This document shows, piece by piece, positions 1 to 8,956 of a stretch of DNA of 42,566 nucleotides. The DNA comes from an uncultured Flavobacteriales bacterium. Lineage in GTDB: Bacteria > Bacteroidota > Bacteroidia > Flavobacteriales_D > Crocinitomicaceae. The position numbers and the translations under genes are program-made. Positions within the stretch are counted from its first letter, which is position 1. The number at the start of each line of letters is the position of its first letter. Below the pieces are notes generated by a model, which saw nothing but the letters and a program-made list of their open reading frames with translations, was not told where the DNA came from and did not search any database. Location of the stretch: assembly GCA_905480145.1 (NCBI GenBank), contig CAJQPA010000013.1, positions 1 through 42,566 on the forward strand, written 5' to 3'.

Positions 1-44
1 GGAAGTAAATTAAGTTTTTCTATTAGTTTCTTAATTCGAGACAT
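1..44 (-). CDS. N-terminus of an unidentified protein, cut by the window edge
   Basis: An ATG at 44-42 on the minus strand opens a frame with no stop to the window edge. It encodes about 14 residues beginning MSRIKKLIEKLNLL. It starts one base after the TAA (48-46) of the methyltransferase-like gene upstream, which is typical of an operon. Too little is visible to name a product. A glycan or surface-polysaccharide gene would fit the neighbour, but that is only inference. Confidence 0.4.
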   Translation of the reverse strand, partial: MSRIKKLIEKLNLL

Positions 45-45
45 T

Positions 46-909
46 TTAATCTTCAGTAATATATTTCCAATCTTTCACCTCTTCGAAACGCGCCTGAGCT
101 TGAATGTTAGATGGGTGTGTTAGAAGAGACTCGACTGAAACTTCTGGAATATAATCTTGAGCTAGATCATTTCTAACAAATATTAGATTGAAGCCCAGTT
201 CATTGGCTCCAACTAAACGATATCCTTTTTTCTTTGCCAATTTGGTCATCGCCACAGGTGATGCGCCATGGTAGGTTGGATGTTTTCCCGGGTAGAAATA
301 GTTAGGGTCATAAGGAACTATAATATCATTCATCCCGAATTCATTGTGTGTCTCAATTATCACAACCTGCGGAGAAACAACTTCAATAGCTTTCCATACC
401 CAATAATCATTTCCATCGATGTCAATAGATAATAAGCCAATTTCACCTTCAAAACCGGCGTCCTGAAATAATTGATTTATATTTTCCGCTTTAATAAAAG
501 CCTGCTTAAAAACTGGACTATTATTGTTGTGATTTTTATGTCTATTGAAAAAATATCTACCTCTTTCCAATGCTTTTTCGTTCCCATCTATAAATAGACC
601 TTCAAAATCATGGTTGTAAAAAAGGTTTGCTGAATTACTGTTGATCCCATCATCTGCCCCAAATTCGATGAATGTCTTTTTAGTCATTCCAATAATCGAG
701 AAAATATAAAGTAACAAGCCATCCTCTTCAAATTGAGAGAATAATTTAAAACCTGTTTCTTTAATATTGGGGAGATTATTGCCAGCTAAACTAGCTTGGT
801 AATACAGCACCAAATCTTCTTGCTCAGCCCGAACGGACTTATGAAATCTCTTTTGTACTTTGTAATACTTTAAGTACTTTTTTAGGATGTGTTTGATTGA
901 AGATTTCAT
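46..909 (-). CDS. FkbM-type SAM-dependent methyltransferase-like protein
   Basis: 287 aa, cytoplasmic, with a basic N-terminus and no signal peptide. The segment FIEFGADDGINSNSA (about residues 80-94) looks like a SAM-binding motif I (G-A-D-D-G). LLSIDIDGNDYWVWKAI (about 159-175) resembles the D-x-E/D-G motif with following aromatic residues found in FkbM-family methyltransferases, here with D in place of the usual E. VVIIETHNEFG follows as the next core strand. Such proteins often methylate sugars of O-antigen or other surface glycans, so a role in glycan modification is inferred; no substrate can be read from the sequence. A second gene starts one base after its stop, suggesting an operon running leftward out of the window. 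An exact -7 element lies 8 bases before the ATG. Confidence 0.65.
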   Translation of the reverse strand: MKSSIKHILKKYLKYYKVQKRFHKSVRAEQEDLVLYYQASLAGNNLPNIKETGFKLFSQFEEDGLLLYIFSIIGMTKKTFIEFGADDGINSNSANLFYNHDFEGLFIDGNEKALERGRYFFNRHKNHNNNSPVFKQAFIKAENINQLFQDAGFEGEIGLLSIDIDGNDYWVWKAIEVVSPQVVIIETHNEFGMNDIIVPYDPNYFYPGKHPTYHGASPVAMTKLAKKKGYRLVGANELGFNLIFVRNDLAQDYIPEVSVESLLTHPSNIQAQARFEEVKDWKYITED

Positions 910-917
910 TGCTTCTC

Positions 918-925
918 CAAAAATA
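918..925 (-). promoter_or_regulatory. Bacteroidota -7 promoter element (TATTTTTG)
   Basis: The minus strand reads TATTTTTG, an exact match to the Bacteroidota consensus TAnnTTTG. It ends 8 bases before the ATG at 909. No convincing -33 TTG is seen at the usual spacing. If used, the leader would be only a few bases long. Confidence 0.4.
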
Positions 926-1018
926 GAGTTTGCATTGAGATTGAAGGTCTTTTTCTAGAAAATATTTTGTAACAAATTGTATTTGATTCGTTATCTGTGA
1001 GCAACTAAATAAAAACTT

Positions 1019-1918
1019 ATGAAAAAAACATTGGCACTCTCTAGTTTAGCTTTTGCATTAATACTTATCAGCTTTTCAACCACGAAAAGGCCTTCATCAA
1101 AAAGAGCTATAAAAGTTTTGGATGGGTTTTGTAATTATGTTCCAAGTGGGAATGCTGTTATTGAGGGAGATACAGTTTCAGTCCAGTCATTTTATATGAG
1201 TAAAACTGAAATTACAAATATTCAATATCAAGAATTTATTTATTCTCTAAGAAAAAATGACGATCAAGCAAAACTGGCTATTGCCAGCGTTGACAGTTTA
1301 CAATGGGGAAAAGTGTTTAATACATTTTCAGGTGAACAGTATGGAAAACATTATCACAAACATCCAGCATATCATTCCTACCCAACTGTAAATGTTTCTA
1401 GAGATGGAGCTGTATTGTTTTGTGAATGGCTTACTTCAATATATGACAGCCTTTCTAATGGTGAGTTGAAGTTGAAATTTAGAATTCCAACAAGAGCAGA
1501 ATGGATTAGGGCGGCGCGAGGAGATCATCATGAATACACGTATTCGTGGAAGGGTCCTTTTCTTAGAAATTCAAAAGGTACGGTCATTGCTAATTTTGTC
1601 CGATTAGGAGAAAGAAATGTTAGTAGAAATAAGGAAACAGGTAAATTTGAAATAGTCCTTACGCCTCCAATTCATGTTTCAGATTTTAACTCTCCCGATG
1701 TCACTGCACCGTCAAAATCGTATTGGCCAAATGAGTATGGCTTTTACAATATGAACGGTAATGTTTCTGAGATGATTTCTGATGGTAAGTATGCTGTAGG
1801 CGGAGATTGGCGCGCACCCGGTTATGACGTTCGAAATGAAAGTATCAAGGCTTTTATTGAAGCTCATCCTACTGTTGGTTTTAGAGTGATAGCAACTTAT
1901 GAAAAACCTGAGAAGTAA
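1019..1918 (+). CDS. Secreted FGE-sulfatase-fold protein (GldK/GldJ-like)
   Basis: 299 aa with a hydrophobic N-terminal export segment (about residues 4-20) followed by a formylglycine-generating-enzyme fold (about 38-292). Fold landmarks are MSKTEITNIQYQEF, RIPTRAEWIRAARG, YGFYNMNGNVSEM, YAVGGDWR and the terminal VGFRV. There is no lipobox cysteine, unlike GldJ and GldK, which are lipoproteins of the gliding/type IX machinery. The cysteine pair of true formylglycine-generating enzymes near the C-terminus is absent; the only cysteines are in GFCNY and LFCEW. Catalysis on sulfatases is therefore unlikely and a structural envelope role is inferred. It appears monocistronic. Identification of the fold is firm; the assignment to gliding motility is only by analogy. 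Confidence 0.7.
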   Translation: MKKTLALSSLAFALILISFSTTKRPSSKRAIKVLDGFCNYVPSGNAVIEGDTVSVQSFYMSKTEITNIQYQEFIYSLRKNDDQAKLAIASVDSLQWGKVFNTFSGEQYGKHYHKHPAYHSYPTVNVSRDGAVLFCEWLTSIYDSLSNGELKLKFRIPTRAEWIRAARGDHHEYTYSWKGPFLRNSKGTVIANFVRLGERNVSRNKETGKFEIVLTPPIHVSDFNSPDVTAPSKSYWPNEYGFYNMNGNVSEMISDGKYAVGGDWRAPGYDVRNESIKAFIEAHPTVGFRVIATYEKPEK

Positions 1919-1944
1919 AACCGTTAATAACCATTGATAACTTA

Positions 1945-1977
1945 TTTTGATAATTCAGTTCATCTTACCCATTTTTG
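1945..1977 (+). promoter_or_regulatory. Candidate promoter of the NTP pyrophosphohydrolase gene
   Basis: TTTTG (1945-1949) and CATTTTTG (1970-1977) are separated by 20 bases, matching the Bacteroidota -33/-7 architecture with one mismatch (C for T) in the -7 box. The ATG at 1995 lies 17 bases downstream. Confidence 0.35.
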
Positions 1978-1994
1978 TATCAAATTGACGAACG

Positions 1995-2387
1995 ATGAAA
2001 CTAAAAGATACAATAGGAGCAGTAGAGGTTTTTCATGATGCTTTTAAAATTGGAAACAACTACGCGCCAACAACTGAATTAAGTTCAAATGATATTGAAT
2101 TACGTCATCGCTTAATGGCTGAAGAGAATGAGGAATATCTTGAGGCCGCTAAAGAAGGAGATCTTGTCGAAGTAGCAGATGCTCTTGGGGATATGCTTTA
2201 TATTTTGTGTGGAACAATTTTAAAACATGGAATGCAAGATAAAATTGAAGAAGTTTTTAATGAAATTCAACGTTCTAACATGTCTAAACTTGACAAAGAC
2301 GGGCAACCCATATATCGAGAGGATGGCAAAGTAATGAAGTCAGATCAATATTTTAAGCCAGATCTAAAAAGCATATTGGAAGGATAG
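1995..2387 (+). CDS. All-alpha nucleoside triphosphate pyrophosphohydrolase (PRA-PH/MazG-like)
   Basis: 130 aa, cytoplasmic. The helical Mg-binding signature of the all-alpha NTP-PPase superfamily is visible: E43-E44 and E46-E47 in LMAEENEEY, followed about 15 residues later by EVADALGD with D62 and D66. These acidic residues would coordinate Mg2+ for hydrolysis of an NTP (or phosphoribosyl-ATP-like compound) to NMP and pyrophosphate. There are no his genes nearby, so a house-cleaning role against noncanonical nucleotides is more likely than histidine synthesis. The C-terminal tail (about 96-130) is polar and contains a YREDGK turn. A second, unrelated MazG-like gene lies at 19663-19989. Confidence 0.75.
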   Translation: MKLKDTIGAVEVFHDAFKIGNNYAPTTELSSNDIELRHRLMAEENEEYLEAAKEGDLVEVADALGDMLYILCGTILKHGMQDKIEEVFNEIQRSNMSKLDKDGQPIYREDGKVMKSDQYFKPDLKSILEG

Positions 2388-2458
2388 TCTTCTTGAGCAT
2401 ACACATCTCAATGTTGATTGATTAATCGTTACTGACAAAATCATGGTTTCTTTCTCCT

Positions 2459-2466
2459 TACTTTTG
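2459..2466 (+). promoter_or_regulatory. Bacteroidota -7 promoter element (TACTTTTG)
   Basis: Exact match to TAnnTTTG, ending 16 bases before the ATG at 2483. No clear -33 TTG is visible. It would drive the 716-aa protein and, through an 18-base gap, the following barrel/OmpA gene. Confidence 0.45.
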
Positions 2467-2482
2467 AGAAAAGTACATTAGA

Positions 2483-4633
2483 ATGATTGGAAGAATAATC
2501 CTTGCGTTAGTTTTTGTTGGAAGCCTTGTTTGGATTGGTTTCGTTGGGTTTGATATTTTATCGGTAAAGAATAATTTTGCCCCACATGTTACCTTTGGCA
2601 TCGAAGATCAAGCGGTTTTTGTGGTGAATAGGCCAAGCGAAGTTCAATTCGTAATGTTGGATGAGTTCTCAAATTCTCCACTTTTATCACTTTGTTCAGA
2701 TTTAAATCCTGACAGTTATTCTACAGGATATTTTAGTTTAAATCGCCCCCATTTCATTCTTAAGAATTCTGAGAATTGGTCTAAAGAAATTATTACATCA
2801 TTGTTTAATAAAACGGGGTTAGAATTAGAGATTATAGGCAGTGAATTTACTTTAGGAGATTATGACGGAAAGTTTTTCAAGTCAAGCCTATATTTATCTT
2901 CAAGGGATTTACAGTCCTCGCTTTTGAATTTAGATAAAAATTCATTTCAAGTTGATAAGAAGTCAAGTTTATCAATTGTTCAATTGAACGAAGATGGGGT
3001 TAAATCAATTTCAGACATCTATTTTCTTCCGAGTGGAAAAATCAATTATGTTTCAACGAATAACGGTATCACATTAGGCAATCAAGTGAAGGATGAGGTT
3101 ATTTTTTCATCTGTTGTGACTAGTAAGTTTTCAGGGTATCATTTTAGAGAAAGAGACTTTTTAGCATCTACTGATTCTGTCTTTGCTAAAGGCCCAATGG
3201 CCCAATGGTGTCTCAGTGGTGTTTTGGAAATTGATTACAAAGGGAGTCGGGTATTAATTTCTGATTATGTTGATGGCCAAGATCCAATTCTTATTTTGAA
3301 CGACCTTTTTCAAAGTTTTGAAGAATCTCAATTTAACGTGGCCTTAACAAATGATTTTCCGTCGAAGAATTCATCTTTTCACATTAAATACTTAGAAGAC
3401 TTAATTGTTATTTCTGAATCTGAAAGTGCTTGTGATAAAGTGATTGGCGATTTTAAATTGGGGAATACAATAGCTTTGAATCAAAATGTGATGAACATGG
3501 TTTATGGGCGTTTACCTAAGTCAATCTCGGAACGCTTTATTTCTGAAACTGAGTCCTATTCTAAAACTGTTTTTAAGGATAAAATTCTTCAAACCAAATT
3601 TGGGACTTCAGCTTCAAAGAAAGAAGTTGTTCAAAAGGAAACAATTTCCATCAACTGTGGGTTTGACATTTCTAACTTTTTGGTCCTAGAAGGAAATGGG
3701 AACGTTGTTGTGCAAGGAGAAAAAGGTGAATTGGCGATCTATAAAAATGAAGAGCAAATTTGGAAAGAAACAATTGAGGGTAAAATTGTTGGTGATATTC
3801 AATTAATCGATTTGTACTACAATGGTGAAAAGTTTATATTGTTTAACACAGCAGATAAGATTTATCTGTATGATTTAAGTGGTGTGTCATCCTCTGGCTT
3901 TCCTGTTGAAATTGAAGATGAAGTAACGAATGAAGTTAAGTTTTACCGATGGTTAGGGAAAAGCTATTTCTTAGTTGGATTGGAAGAGAATCAAGTAGGT
4001 AAGTTTGACGGGAAAGGCAGAGAACTTGAAATAATTAAAACGCAAGTTGAAGTTAAGAAAAAGATAGATGTTTGGGCCAGTCAAGGGAAGTTGTTCGGTG
4101 GTTTTTCGAATGGGCAAAATTTTGAAATGTATAATCTTGAAAGGAAAAAAAGCCATAGAGTCTTCTCGCTTCCGTCTCAAACGCATTCAGCAAAAATACC
4201 CAATGAGCTAATTCAGTTTGCTTTAACGAATGGTCAGCTTATTAAAATTGACCAGAAAGGAGAGAAGGTTGAATTTGAAAGCTATGAAAACGGGAAAATT
4301 TTGTCGGTGGATAATACTTCAAAAAGCCCAATAGTTATCATCAAATCGAATAATGTAATTCATCTAATCAACAATGAAGGGTTGTCATTCGGTCAAATTA
4401 AAGTGCCATTTAATGAAGTTGAAAATGTAGCAATCTACAACTCGCAATCTGGTAAGACTTTTGTGGCGATAATTGATGGTTTAGAGAATAATGTATATTT
4501 GTATGATATTAATGGGGAAAAGATCAAAGACAAAGCACTAGAAGGTCAAACGAAAGTGTCGGTGGTTAAGAGTAAAAACAGATCACAAGTATCAACAATT
4601 ATTGATCAATTTTTCGTTCAGTATTTTGAATAA
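2483..4633 (+). CDS. Membrane-anchored protein of unknown function with beta-propeller-like C-terminal half
   Basis: 716 aa. One N-terminal hydrophobic segment (about residues 4-26) with no lipobox suggests an inner-membrane anchor with the bulk in the periplasm. Residues 35-380 are a mixed region I do not recognise with confidence; it has some resemblance to the DUF3352-type layout. From about 395 to the end, short strand-rich repeats alternate with phrases such as GEKFILFNTADKIYLYDLSG and NVYLYDINGEKI, as in PQQ- or WD40-like propellers. It lies 18 bases upstream of the barrel/TSP3/OmpA gene, and one promoter could serve both, so the two products may work together in the envelope. No catalytic motif is seen. 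Confidence 0.6.
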   Translation: MIGRIILALVFVGSLVWIGFVGFDILSVKNNFAPHVTFGIEDQAVFVVNRPSEVQFVMLDEFSNSPLLSLCSDLNPDSYSTGYFSLNRPHFILKNSENWSKEIITSLFNKTGLELEIIGSEFTLGDYDGKFFKSSLYLSSRDLQSSLLNLDKNSFQVDKKSSLSIVQLNEDGVKSISDIYFLPSGKINYVSTNNGITLGNQVKDEVIFSSVVTSKFSGYHFRERDFLASTDSVFAKGPMAQWCLSGVLEIDYKGSRVLISDYVDGQDPILILNDLFQSFEESQFNVALTNDFPSKNSSFHIKYLEDLIVISESESACDKVIGDFKLGNTIALNQNVMNMVYGRLPKSISERFISETESYSKTVFKDKILQTKFGTSASKKEVVQKETISINCGFDISNFLVLEGNGNVVVQGEKGELAIYKNEEQIWKETIEGKIVGDIQLIDLYYNGEKFILFNTADKIYLYDLSGVSSSGFPVEIEDEVTNEVKFYRWLGKSYFLVGLEENQVGKFDGKGRELEIIKTQVEVKKKIDVWASQGKLFGGFSNGQNFEMYNLERKKSHRVFSLPSQTHSAKIPNELIQFALTNGQLIKIDQKGEKVEFESYENGKILSVDNTSKSPIVIIKSNNVIHLINNEGLSFGQIKVPFNEVENVAIYNSQSGKTFVAIIDGLENNVYLYDINGEKIKDKALEGQTKVSVVKSKNRSQVSTIIDQFFVQYFE

Positions 4634-4651
4634 ACTAAAAACTATTATAAA

Positions 4652-7249
4652 ATGAAAACGCTTAATTTTATTATTACTTTATGTCTAACTGCACTGTTTT
4701 TTTCTGCCTCAGCACAAAGCTATCTTGGTGTTCATGCCAGTAATTATGCCGGCGTTATGGGGACGGATTTTAATCCGGCGAGCTTTGTAGATGGAAGGTT
4801 TGTTTTTGATTTAAACCTCGGAAGTGCAAACATAAATGCCTATACAAATGCCGGTTCTTTTAATACTGCTGGCATGCCAAAATGGTGGTCTAAATCATTT
4901 AAAGGAGATATTGTTGGTGTTGATGATGAAGGCAATAATATAATGGGAACTGAATTAGGAGGTACTAATCCATATAATGACTGGATGGTCCCGACTGATT
5001 TATTTATTGATCGACATGTTGATAAAAATTATAATGAGAATTCCTCTCAGAAAATTGGAGTGTATAATAGCCTTCAGATGGATGTATTGAATTTTATGTT
5101 TCATATAAAACCAACAATAGCTGTTGGTTTTACTGCTAAAGTCCGATCAGTAACAAATGCTGATGATATAGACCCTAAATTGGCAATGCTTTTAGAGGAA
5201 GATTTTTTATCTGATTCAACTGCTGCCGTGCAATATTCAACAAGTTTATGGGGAAATGATTTTGACGAAGGGTTGTTAAATATGAACCATATGACATGGG
5301 CTGAATACGGGGTGGTTTATTCTCAAGTATTAAAAGACGATGGTGAGCATTTCATGAAAATGGGAGGTAAGGCAAAATGGTTGTCGGGATATACTGCTGC
5401 ATATATTCACACGGATGATTTCAGTTATAATGTTCAGAATGATAGTACTTTTTCAGATGTTTCAGGGAGCTTTTCTTACGGGCATTCTACTGGGATTCTT
5501 GAAGGAGAAGAGTCAACAGGTATGCCCAAAGCTGCTTCAGATTGGGGCTTAGGTTTGGATTTAGGATTCATTTACGAATGGAGACCAGATTGGAAAGAGT
5601 ACAAGTATGATATGGATGGTGAGACTAACATCTGGAGAAGAGATAAAGAGAAGTACAAAATGAGAGCTGGTGTTTCAATTTTAGATATCGGTGGTATGAA
5701 GTTTCAGAAAGGGGCTTTGAATAGAGATTTTAAAATTGAGAATGGCACAGGATGGGATTTTAGAGCGGCTTTTGATGATGATGAGGGTTTAACAGATATC
5801 GATGAATCAATTGATAGTTTAATTACGAATGACCCAACCGTTTCTGCAAATGGAGACGATGATGGTACATTTTTCATGAGTACTCCAACTGCCATTGGTT
5901 TGCAGTTTGATTATAACATTTACAAATGGTTTTATGTGAACGCATCTGGAACGATATCTGTTCAGAATAGAAAAAACCCGCATAGAGTTCGAGTTGCAAA
6001 CCAAGTATCTGTAACGCCAAGTTTTGATTATGCTTGGGCAGGTCTAGGTATACCAGTTTCGTATAATAAGTATAGTGGAGTTAAAGCTGGACTTGGAGCG
6101 AGATTAGGTCCTTTAACTGTTGGTGTTACCGATTTTAAAACATTATTTGCGAAAGGTAAGGTTCGAGGTGCTGAATTCTATGCAGGATTGAGAGTTCCAA
6201 TTTTATATACACATCCAAGTGATGTTGATGGTGATTTAGTTTCAGACGATGAAGATGAATGTCTAGTTGTTCCTGGTGTTTGGGCCTTTAAAGGGTGTCC
6301 AGATACAGATCGCGATGGAATTAAAGACATCGAAGATCATTGTCCAAACGAAGCAGGTTTACCTGAGTTCAATGGCTGTCCTGATATGGATGGAGATTCA
6401 ATTCCAGATAAAGATGATTCGTGTCCTGAGTTGTTTGGCTCTAAAGATTTGGATGGATGTCCTGACACGGATAAAGACGGAATCATTGATCCAAAGGATG
6501 AATGTCCAGAGGTTGCCGGAATTGAGAAATTCAAAGGTTGTCCAGATACGGATGGTGATGGAATTAAGGATAGTGAAGACGCTTGTCCAGAGGTTGCAGG
6601 GCCACTTGTAAACAATGGTTGTCCAGATACAGATGGTGATGGATTATTTGATTTTATCGATGATTGTCCTACTGAGTTTGGTCCAAGAGAAAACAATGGT
6701 TGTCCATGGCCTGATACTGATAAGGATGGATTACTAGATAAAGATGATCAATGTCCTAACATTGCTGGCCCTAAGGCAAATAATGGTTGTCCTTACACCG
6801 ATACAGATCAAGATGGTGTTCTGGATAAAGATGATAAATGTCCAGCAACTCCAGGTCCAGTTGAGAACGAAGGTTGTCCAGTAATTGAAGAAGAAGTTCA
6901 AGAAATCTTGAATACTGCCTTTGATAACTTAGAATTCGAAACAGGATCAGATGTTATTAAAGAGGAATCTCTTCCGTCTTTAACTGAATTGGCTGAAGTT
7001 TTAGTTAAGAAAGAAGCTTGGAAATTACAGATTGCTGGTCACACAGATAATGTAGGTTCGGCACAAGGAAATCTTGTTCTTTCTAAAAAGAGATCTGAAG
7101 CTGTCAAGACTTTCATGATTGGACAAGGAATTGATGCAGGAAGATTATCCGCACTATATTTCGGAGAAACTGTGCCAGTCGCAGACAACAAAACAAAAGA
7201 AGGACGTCAAAAAAACAGACGTGTTGAGATGACAATTATATTTGAATAA
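4652..7249 (+). CDS. Outer-membrane barrel (DUF5723-like) with thrombospondin type 3 repeats and C-terminal OmpA domain
   Basis: 865 aa. The signal peptide ends near SASAQ (about residue 22). The N-terminal ~500 residues (SYLGVHASNYAGVMGTDFNP onward) resemble the Bacteroidota DUF5723 barrel family. Eight thrombospondin type 3 calcium-binding repeats follow (about residues 524-743), with aspartate-rich D-x-D-x-D-G loops and paired cysteines. The C-terminal OmpA domain (about 750-865) has LQIAGHTDNVGSAQGN and LSKKRSEAV, carrying the Asp and Arg that bind diaminopimelate in peptidoglycan-binding relatives. The predicted role is an outer-membrane protein tethered to the cell wall through a stiff calcium-stabilised spacer. 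It is the second gene of a two-gene unit and is followed by a strong terminator. Confidence 0.85.
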   Translation: MKTLNFIITLCLTALFFSASAQSYLGVHASNYAGVMGTDFNPASFVDGRFVFDLNLGSANINAYTNAGSFNTAGMPKWWSKSFKGDIVGVDDEGNNIMGTELGGTNPYNDWMVPTDLFIDRHVDKNYNENSSQKIGVYNSLQMDVLNFMFHIKPTIAVGFTAKVRSVTNADDIDPKLAMLLEEDFLSDSTAAVQYSTSLWGNDFDEGLLNMNHMTWAEYGVVYSQVLKDDGEHFMKMGGKAKWLSGYTAAYIHTDDFSYNVQNDSTFSDVSGSFSYGHSTGILEGEESTGMPKAASDWGLGLDLGFIYEWRPDWKEYKYDMDGETNIWRRDKEKYKMRAGVSILDIGGMKFQKGALNRDFKIENGTGWDFRAAFDDDEGLTDIDESIDSLITNDPTVSANGDDDGTFFMSTPTAIGLQFDYNIYKWFYVNASGTISVQNRKNPHRVRVANQVSVTPSFDYAWAGLGIPVSYNKYSGVKAGLGARLGPLTVGVTDFKTLFAKGKVRGAEFYAGLRVPILYTHPSDVDGDLVSDDEDECLVVPGVWAFKGCPDTDRDGIKDIEDHCPNEAGLPEFNGCPDMDGDSIPDKDDSCPELFGSKDLDGCPDTDKDGIIDPKDECPEVAGIEKFKGCPDTDGDGIKDSEDACPEVAGPLVNNGCPDTDGDGLFDFIDDCPTEFGPRENNGCPWPDTDKDGLLDKDDQCPNIAGPKANNGCPYTDTDQDGVLDKDDKCPATPGPVENEGCPVIEEEVQEILNTAFDNLEFETGSDVIKEESLPSLTELAEVLVKKEAWKLQIAGHTDNVGSAQGNLVLSKKRSEAVKTFMIGQGIDAGRLSALYFGETVPVADNKTKEGRQKNRRVEMTIIFE
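6221..6880 (+). repeat. Array of eight thrombospondin type 3 repeats within the OmpA-family gene
   Basis: In-frame tandem protein repeats of about 23-27 residues, each with a D-x-D-x-D-G loop, a second acidic segment, and cysteines in x-D-x-C-P and x-G-C-P contexts. The core loops read DVDGD, DTDRDG, DMDGDS, DTDKDG, DTDGDG, DTDGDG, DTDKDG and DTDQDG. The DNA copies have diverged, so this is an old protein repeat and not a recent expansion. Each loop is expected to bind Ca2+. Confidence 0.9.
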
Positions 7250-7271
7250 TAAATTCAATTTCAGCGATATT

Positions 7272-7300
7272 AAAAAGGAGTGGTTTTGCCACTCCTTTTT
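7272..7300 (+). terminator. Rho-independent terminator after the OmpA-family gene
   Basis: A perfect 12-bp stem, 7272-7283 against 7289-7300, with a 5-base loop (TTTTG). The right arm ends in five T residues. It separates the envelope unit from the lnt operon. Confidence 0.9.
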
Positions 7301-7345
7301 GCATTTTGAAAAGTATTGTATGGTTTTTTATTCTATTTTTAAGCT

Positions 7346-8953
7346 GTGATAAACTTGACACGAAAACATCGGTATTTGCTCAGTATTCTTTCTGGGGTGT
7401 TAATGATGATTTCATTTCCTTTTTCAGGAAGTCTGACCCTATTGGTTTTTGTTGCATGGATTCCTTTATTGCTCATTGAAAGCTATGTCACAAAGAAAAA
7501 ATATAAATCAGGAAAGGTATTTATTCATAGCTATATTGCTTTTTTCGTCTATAATATTGGCTCAACATGGTGGGTATGGAATGCCGACGCGGGGGGGGCA
7601 AGTCTTGCGTTTATTCTGAATAGTTTATTGATGGCCATTACCTTCTATGCATTTCATTTGACGAAGAAATATTTAGGGGAGAAAGAAGGCTATATCTCAT
7701 TACTCTTTTTATGGATTGGTTTTGAGTATTTCCATTATAACTGGGAGATGTCCTGGACTTGGTTAAGTCTAGGCAATTCATTTAGTATTGTTCCTTCATG
7801 GATACAGTGGTATTCTTATGCAGGGGTACTTGGCGGTTCTTTATGGGTTTTGTTAGTGAATCTATTATTTTTCCGATGTATTCAGAATGTGTATTTAAAG
7901 AAAGAATCTTGGCGAATCCAAACACCAATTGTTTGGTCAGCTACTCTTTTAATAATTGTACCTATTGCTATCTCTTCTTACACCTATTATAAATATGTAG
8001 ATGCTGGAGATATGATAGAAGTTGTTGCGATCCAGCCAAACATAGACCCATATGATATGAAGTTTGACCCTGAGAGTTTTCAAGGTCAACTTGATACTTT
8101 TATTCGATTGGCAGATTCTTTAGTTACAGACAAGACTAAGTTAGTTGTTGCTCCAGAGACGGCTTTAGCAATTCCATTTGCTGAATCTGATATTCAAACC
8201 TATGATTTCTTTAAATATATAGTGGAAGAAAGAAAGAATAAAATGCATGACGTGCCATGGTATATTGGAGCATCAACATATAGTTTCTTTTCAGAGAAAA
8301 ACTCTAGAGCAAGTCATTTGAGACAAGATGGTTTATACTTTGAATCGTATAATTCCTCCATGTTGATCACCAAGAATAGTGATGTTGAATTTGTTCATAA
8401 ATCGAAGTTAGTTCCAGGTGTTGAGGTTATTCCATTTTCAGATGCACTTCCTTTTTTGGAAACATTATCTATCAATAATGGCGGAACAACTGGAACGCTA
8501 GGAATTGAAGAAAGTCCTCAGGTTTTTGAGATAGATAGTTTAACCATAGCACCTGTAGTTTGTTATGAGTCAATTTATGGCGAGTGGGTAGCTGAACAAT
8601 GCCGTAAAGGTGCTTCATTGATTGCTATAATTACGAATGATGGTTGGTGGAAAGATACCCCAGGATATAAGCAACATTTGAGTTTTTCGAGTCTAAGAGC
8701 TATTGAAAACAGGAGATCTTTAGTTCGTTCAGCAAATACCGGAACAAGTTGTTTTGTCAACCAAAGAGGTGATATTCTTCAAGCGACAAATTGGTGGGAG
8801 GAAGACGCAATTAAAGGAGAAGTACATTTGAATAAAGAGATTACATTTTTTACGCAATATGGTAATGTTTTAGGAAGAAGTTTTAGTTTTGCTGCAATTC
8901 TAATTCTTTTATTCACTTTCGTCAAACGCTTTAAAAAGAAATATATTCGCTAA
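7346..8953 (+). CDS. lnt: Apolipoprotein N-acyltransferase
   Basis: 535 aa, inner membrane. It transfers an acyl chain from phospholipid to the N-terminal cysteine of diacylglyceryl lipoproteins, the last step of lipoprotein maturation. About six hydrophobic segments occupy residues 10-215, a nitrilase-fold periplasmic domain covers about 223-500, and a final helix lies at about 508-525. The nitrilase-type triad is present: E271 in VAPETA, K354 in HKSKLVPGVE and C406 in VVCYES. The start is GTG at 7346; no ATG lies closer to the conserved N-terminus. Three bases separate its stop from the ECF sigma gene, and that gene overlaps the anti-sigma candidate, so all three are probably one transcript beginning after the terminator at 7272-7300. 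Confidence 0.93.
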   Translation: MINLTRKHRYLLSILSGVLMMISFPFSGSLTLLVFVAWIPLLLIESYVTKKKYKSGKVFIHSYIAFFVYNIGSTWWVWNADAGGASLAFILNSLLMAITFYAFHLTKKYLGEKEGYISLLFLWIGFEYFHYNWEMSWTWLSLGNSFSIVPSWIQWYSYAGVLGGSLWVLLVNLLFFRCIQNVYLKKESWRIQTPIVWSATLLIIVPIAISSYTYYKYVDAGDMIEVVAIQPNIDPYDMKFDPESFQGQLDTFIRLADSLVTDKTKLVVAPETALAIPFAESDIQTYDFFKYIVEERKNKMHDVPWYIGASTYSFFSEKNSRASHLRQDGLYFESYNSSMLITKNSDVEFVHKSKLVPGVEVIPFSDALPFLETLSINNGGTTGTLGIEESPQVFEIDSLTIAPVVCYESIYGEWVAEQCRKGASLIAIITNDGWWKDTPGYKQHLSFSSLRAIENRRSLVRSANTGTSCFVNQRGDILQATNWWEEDAIKGEVHLNKEITFFTQYGNVLGRSFSFAAILILLFTFVKRFKKKYIR

Positions 8954-8956
8954 ATT

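Noticed and set aside
1019-1918. Active formylglycine-generating enzyme (sulfatase maturation)
   Set aside because: The catalytic cysteines near the C-terminus are missing and no sulfatase is nearby.
6267-6696. Open frames on both strands within the TSP3 region, including a serine/proline-rich antisense one
   Set aside because: They are shadows of the aspartate-rich repeats (GAT/GGT codons read as ATC/ACC on the other strand); the plus-strand frame of the OmpA-family protein is clearly the coding one.
6221-6880. Possible DNA satellite or CRISPR-like array
   Set aside because: The periodicity is at protein level, copies differ at most third positions, and there are no identical direct repeats with unique spacers.
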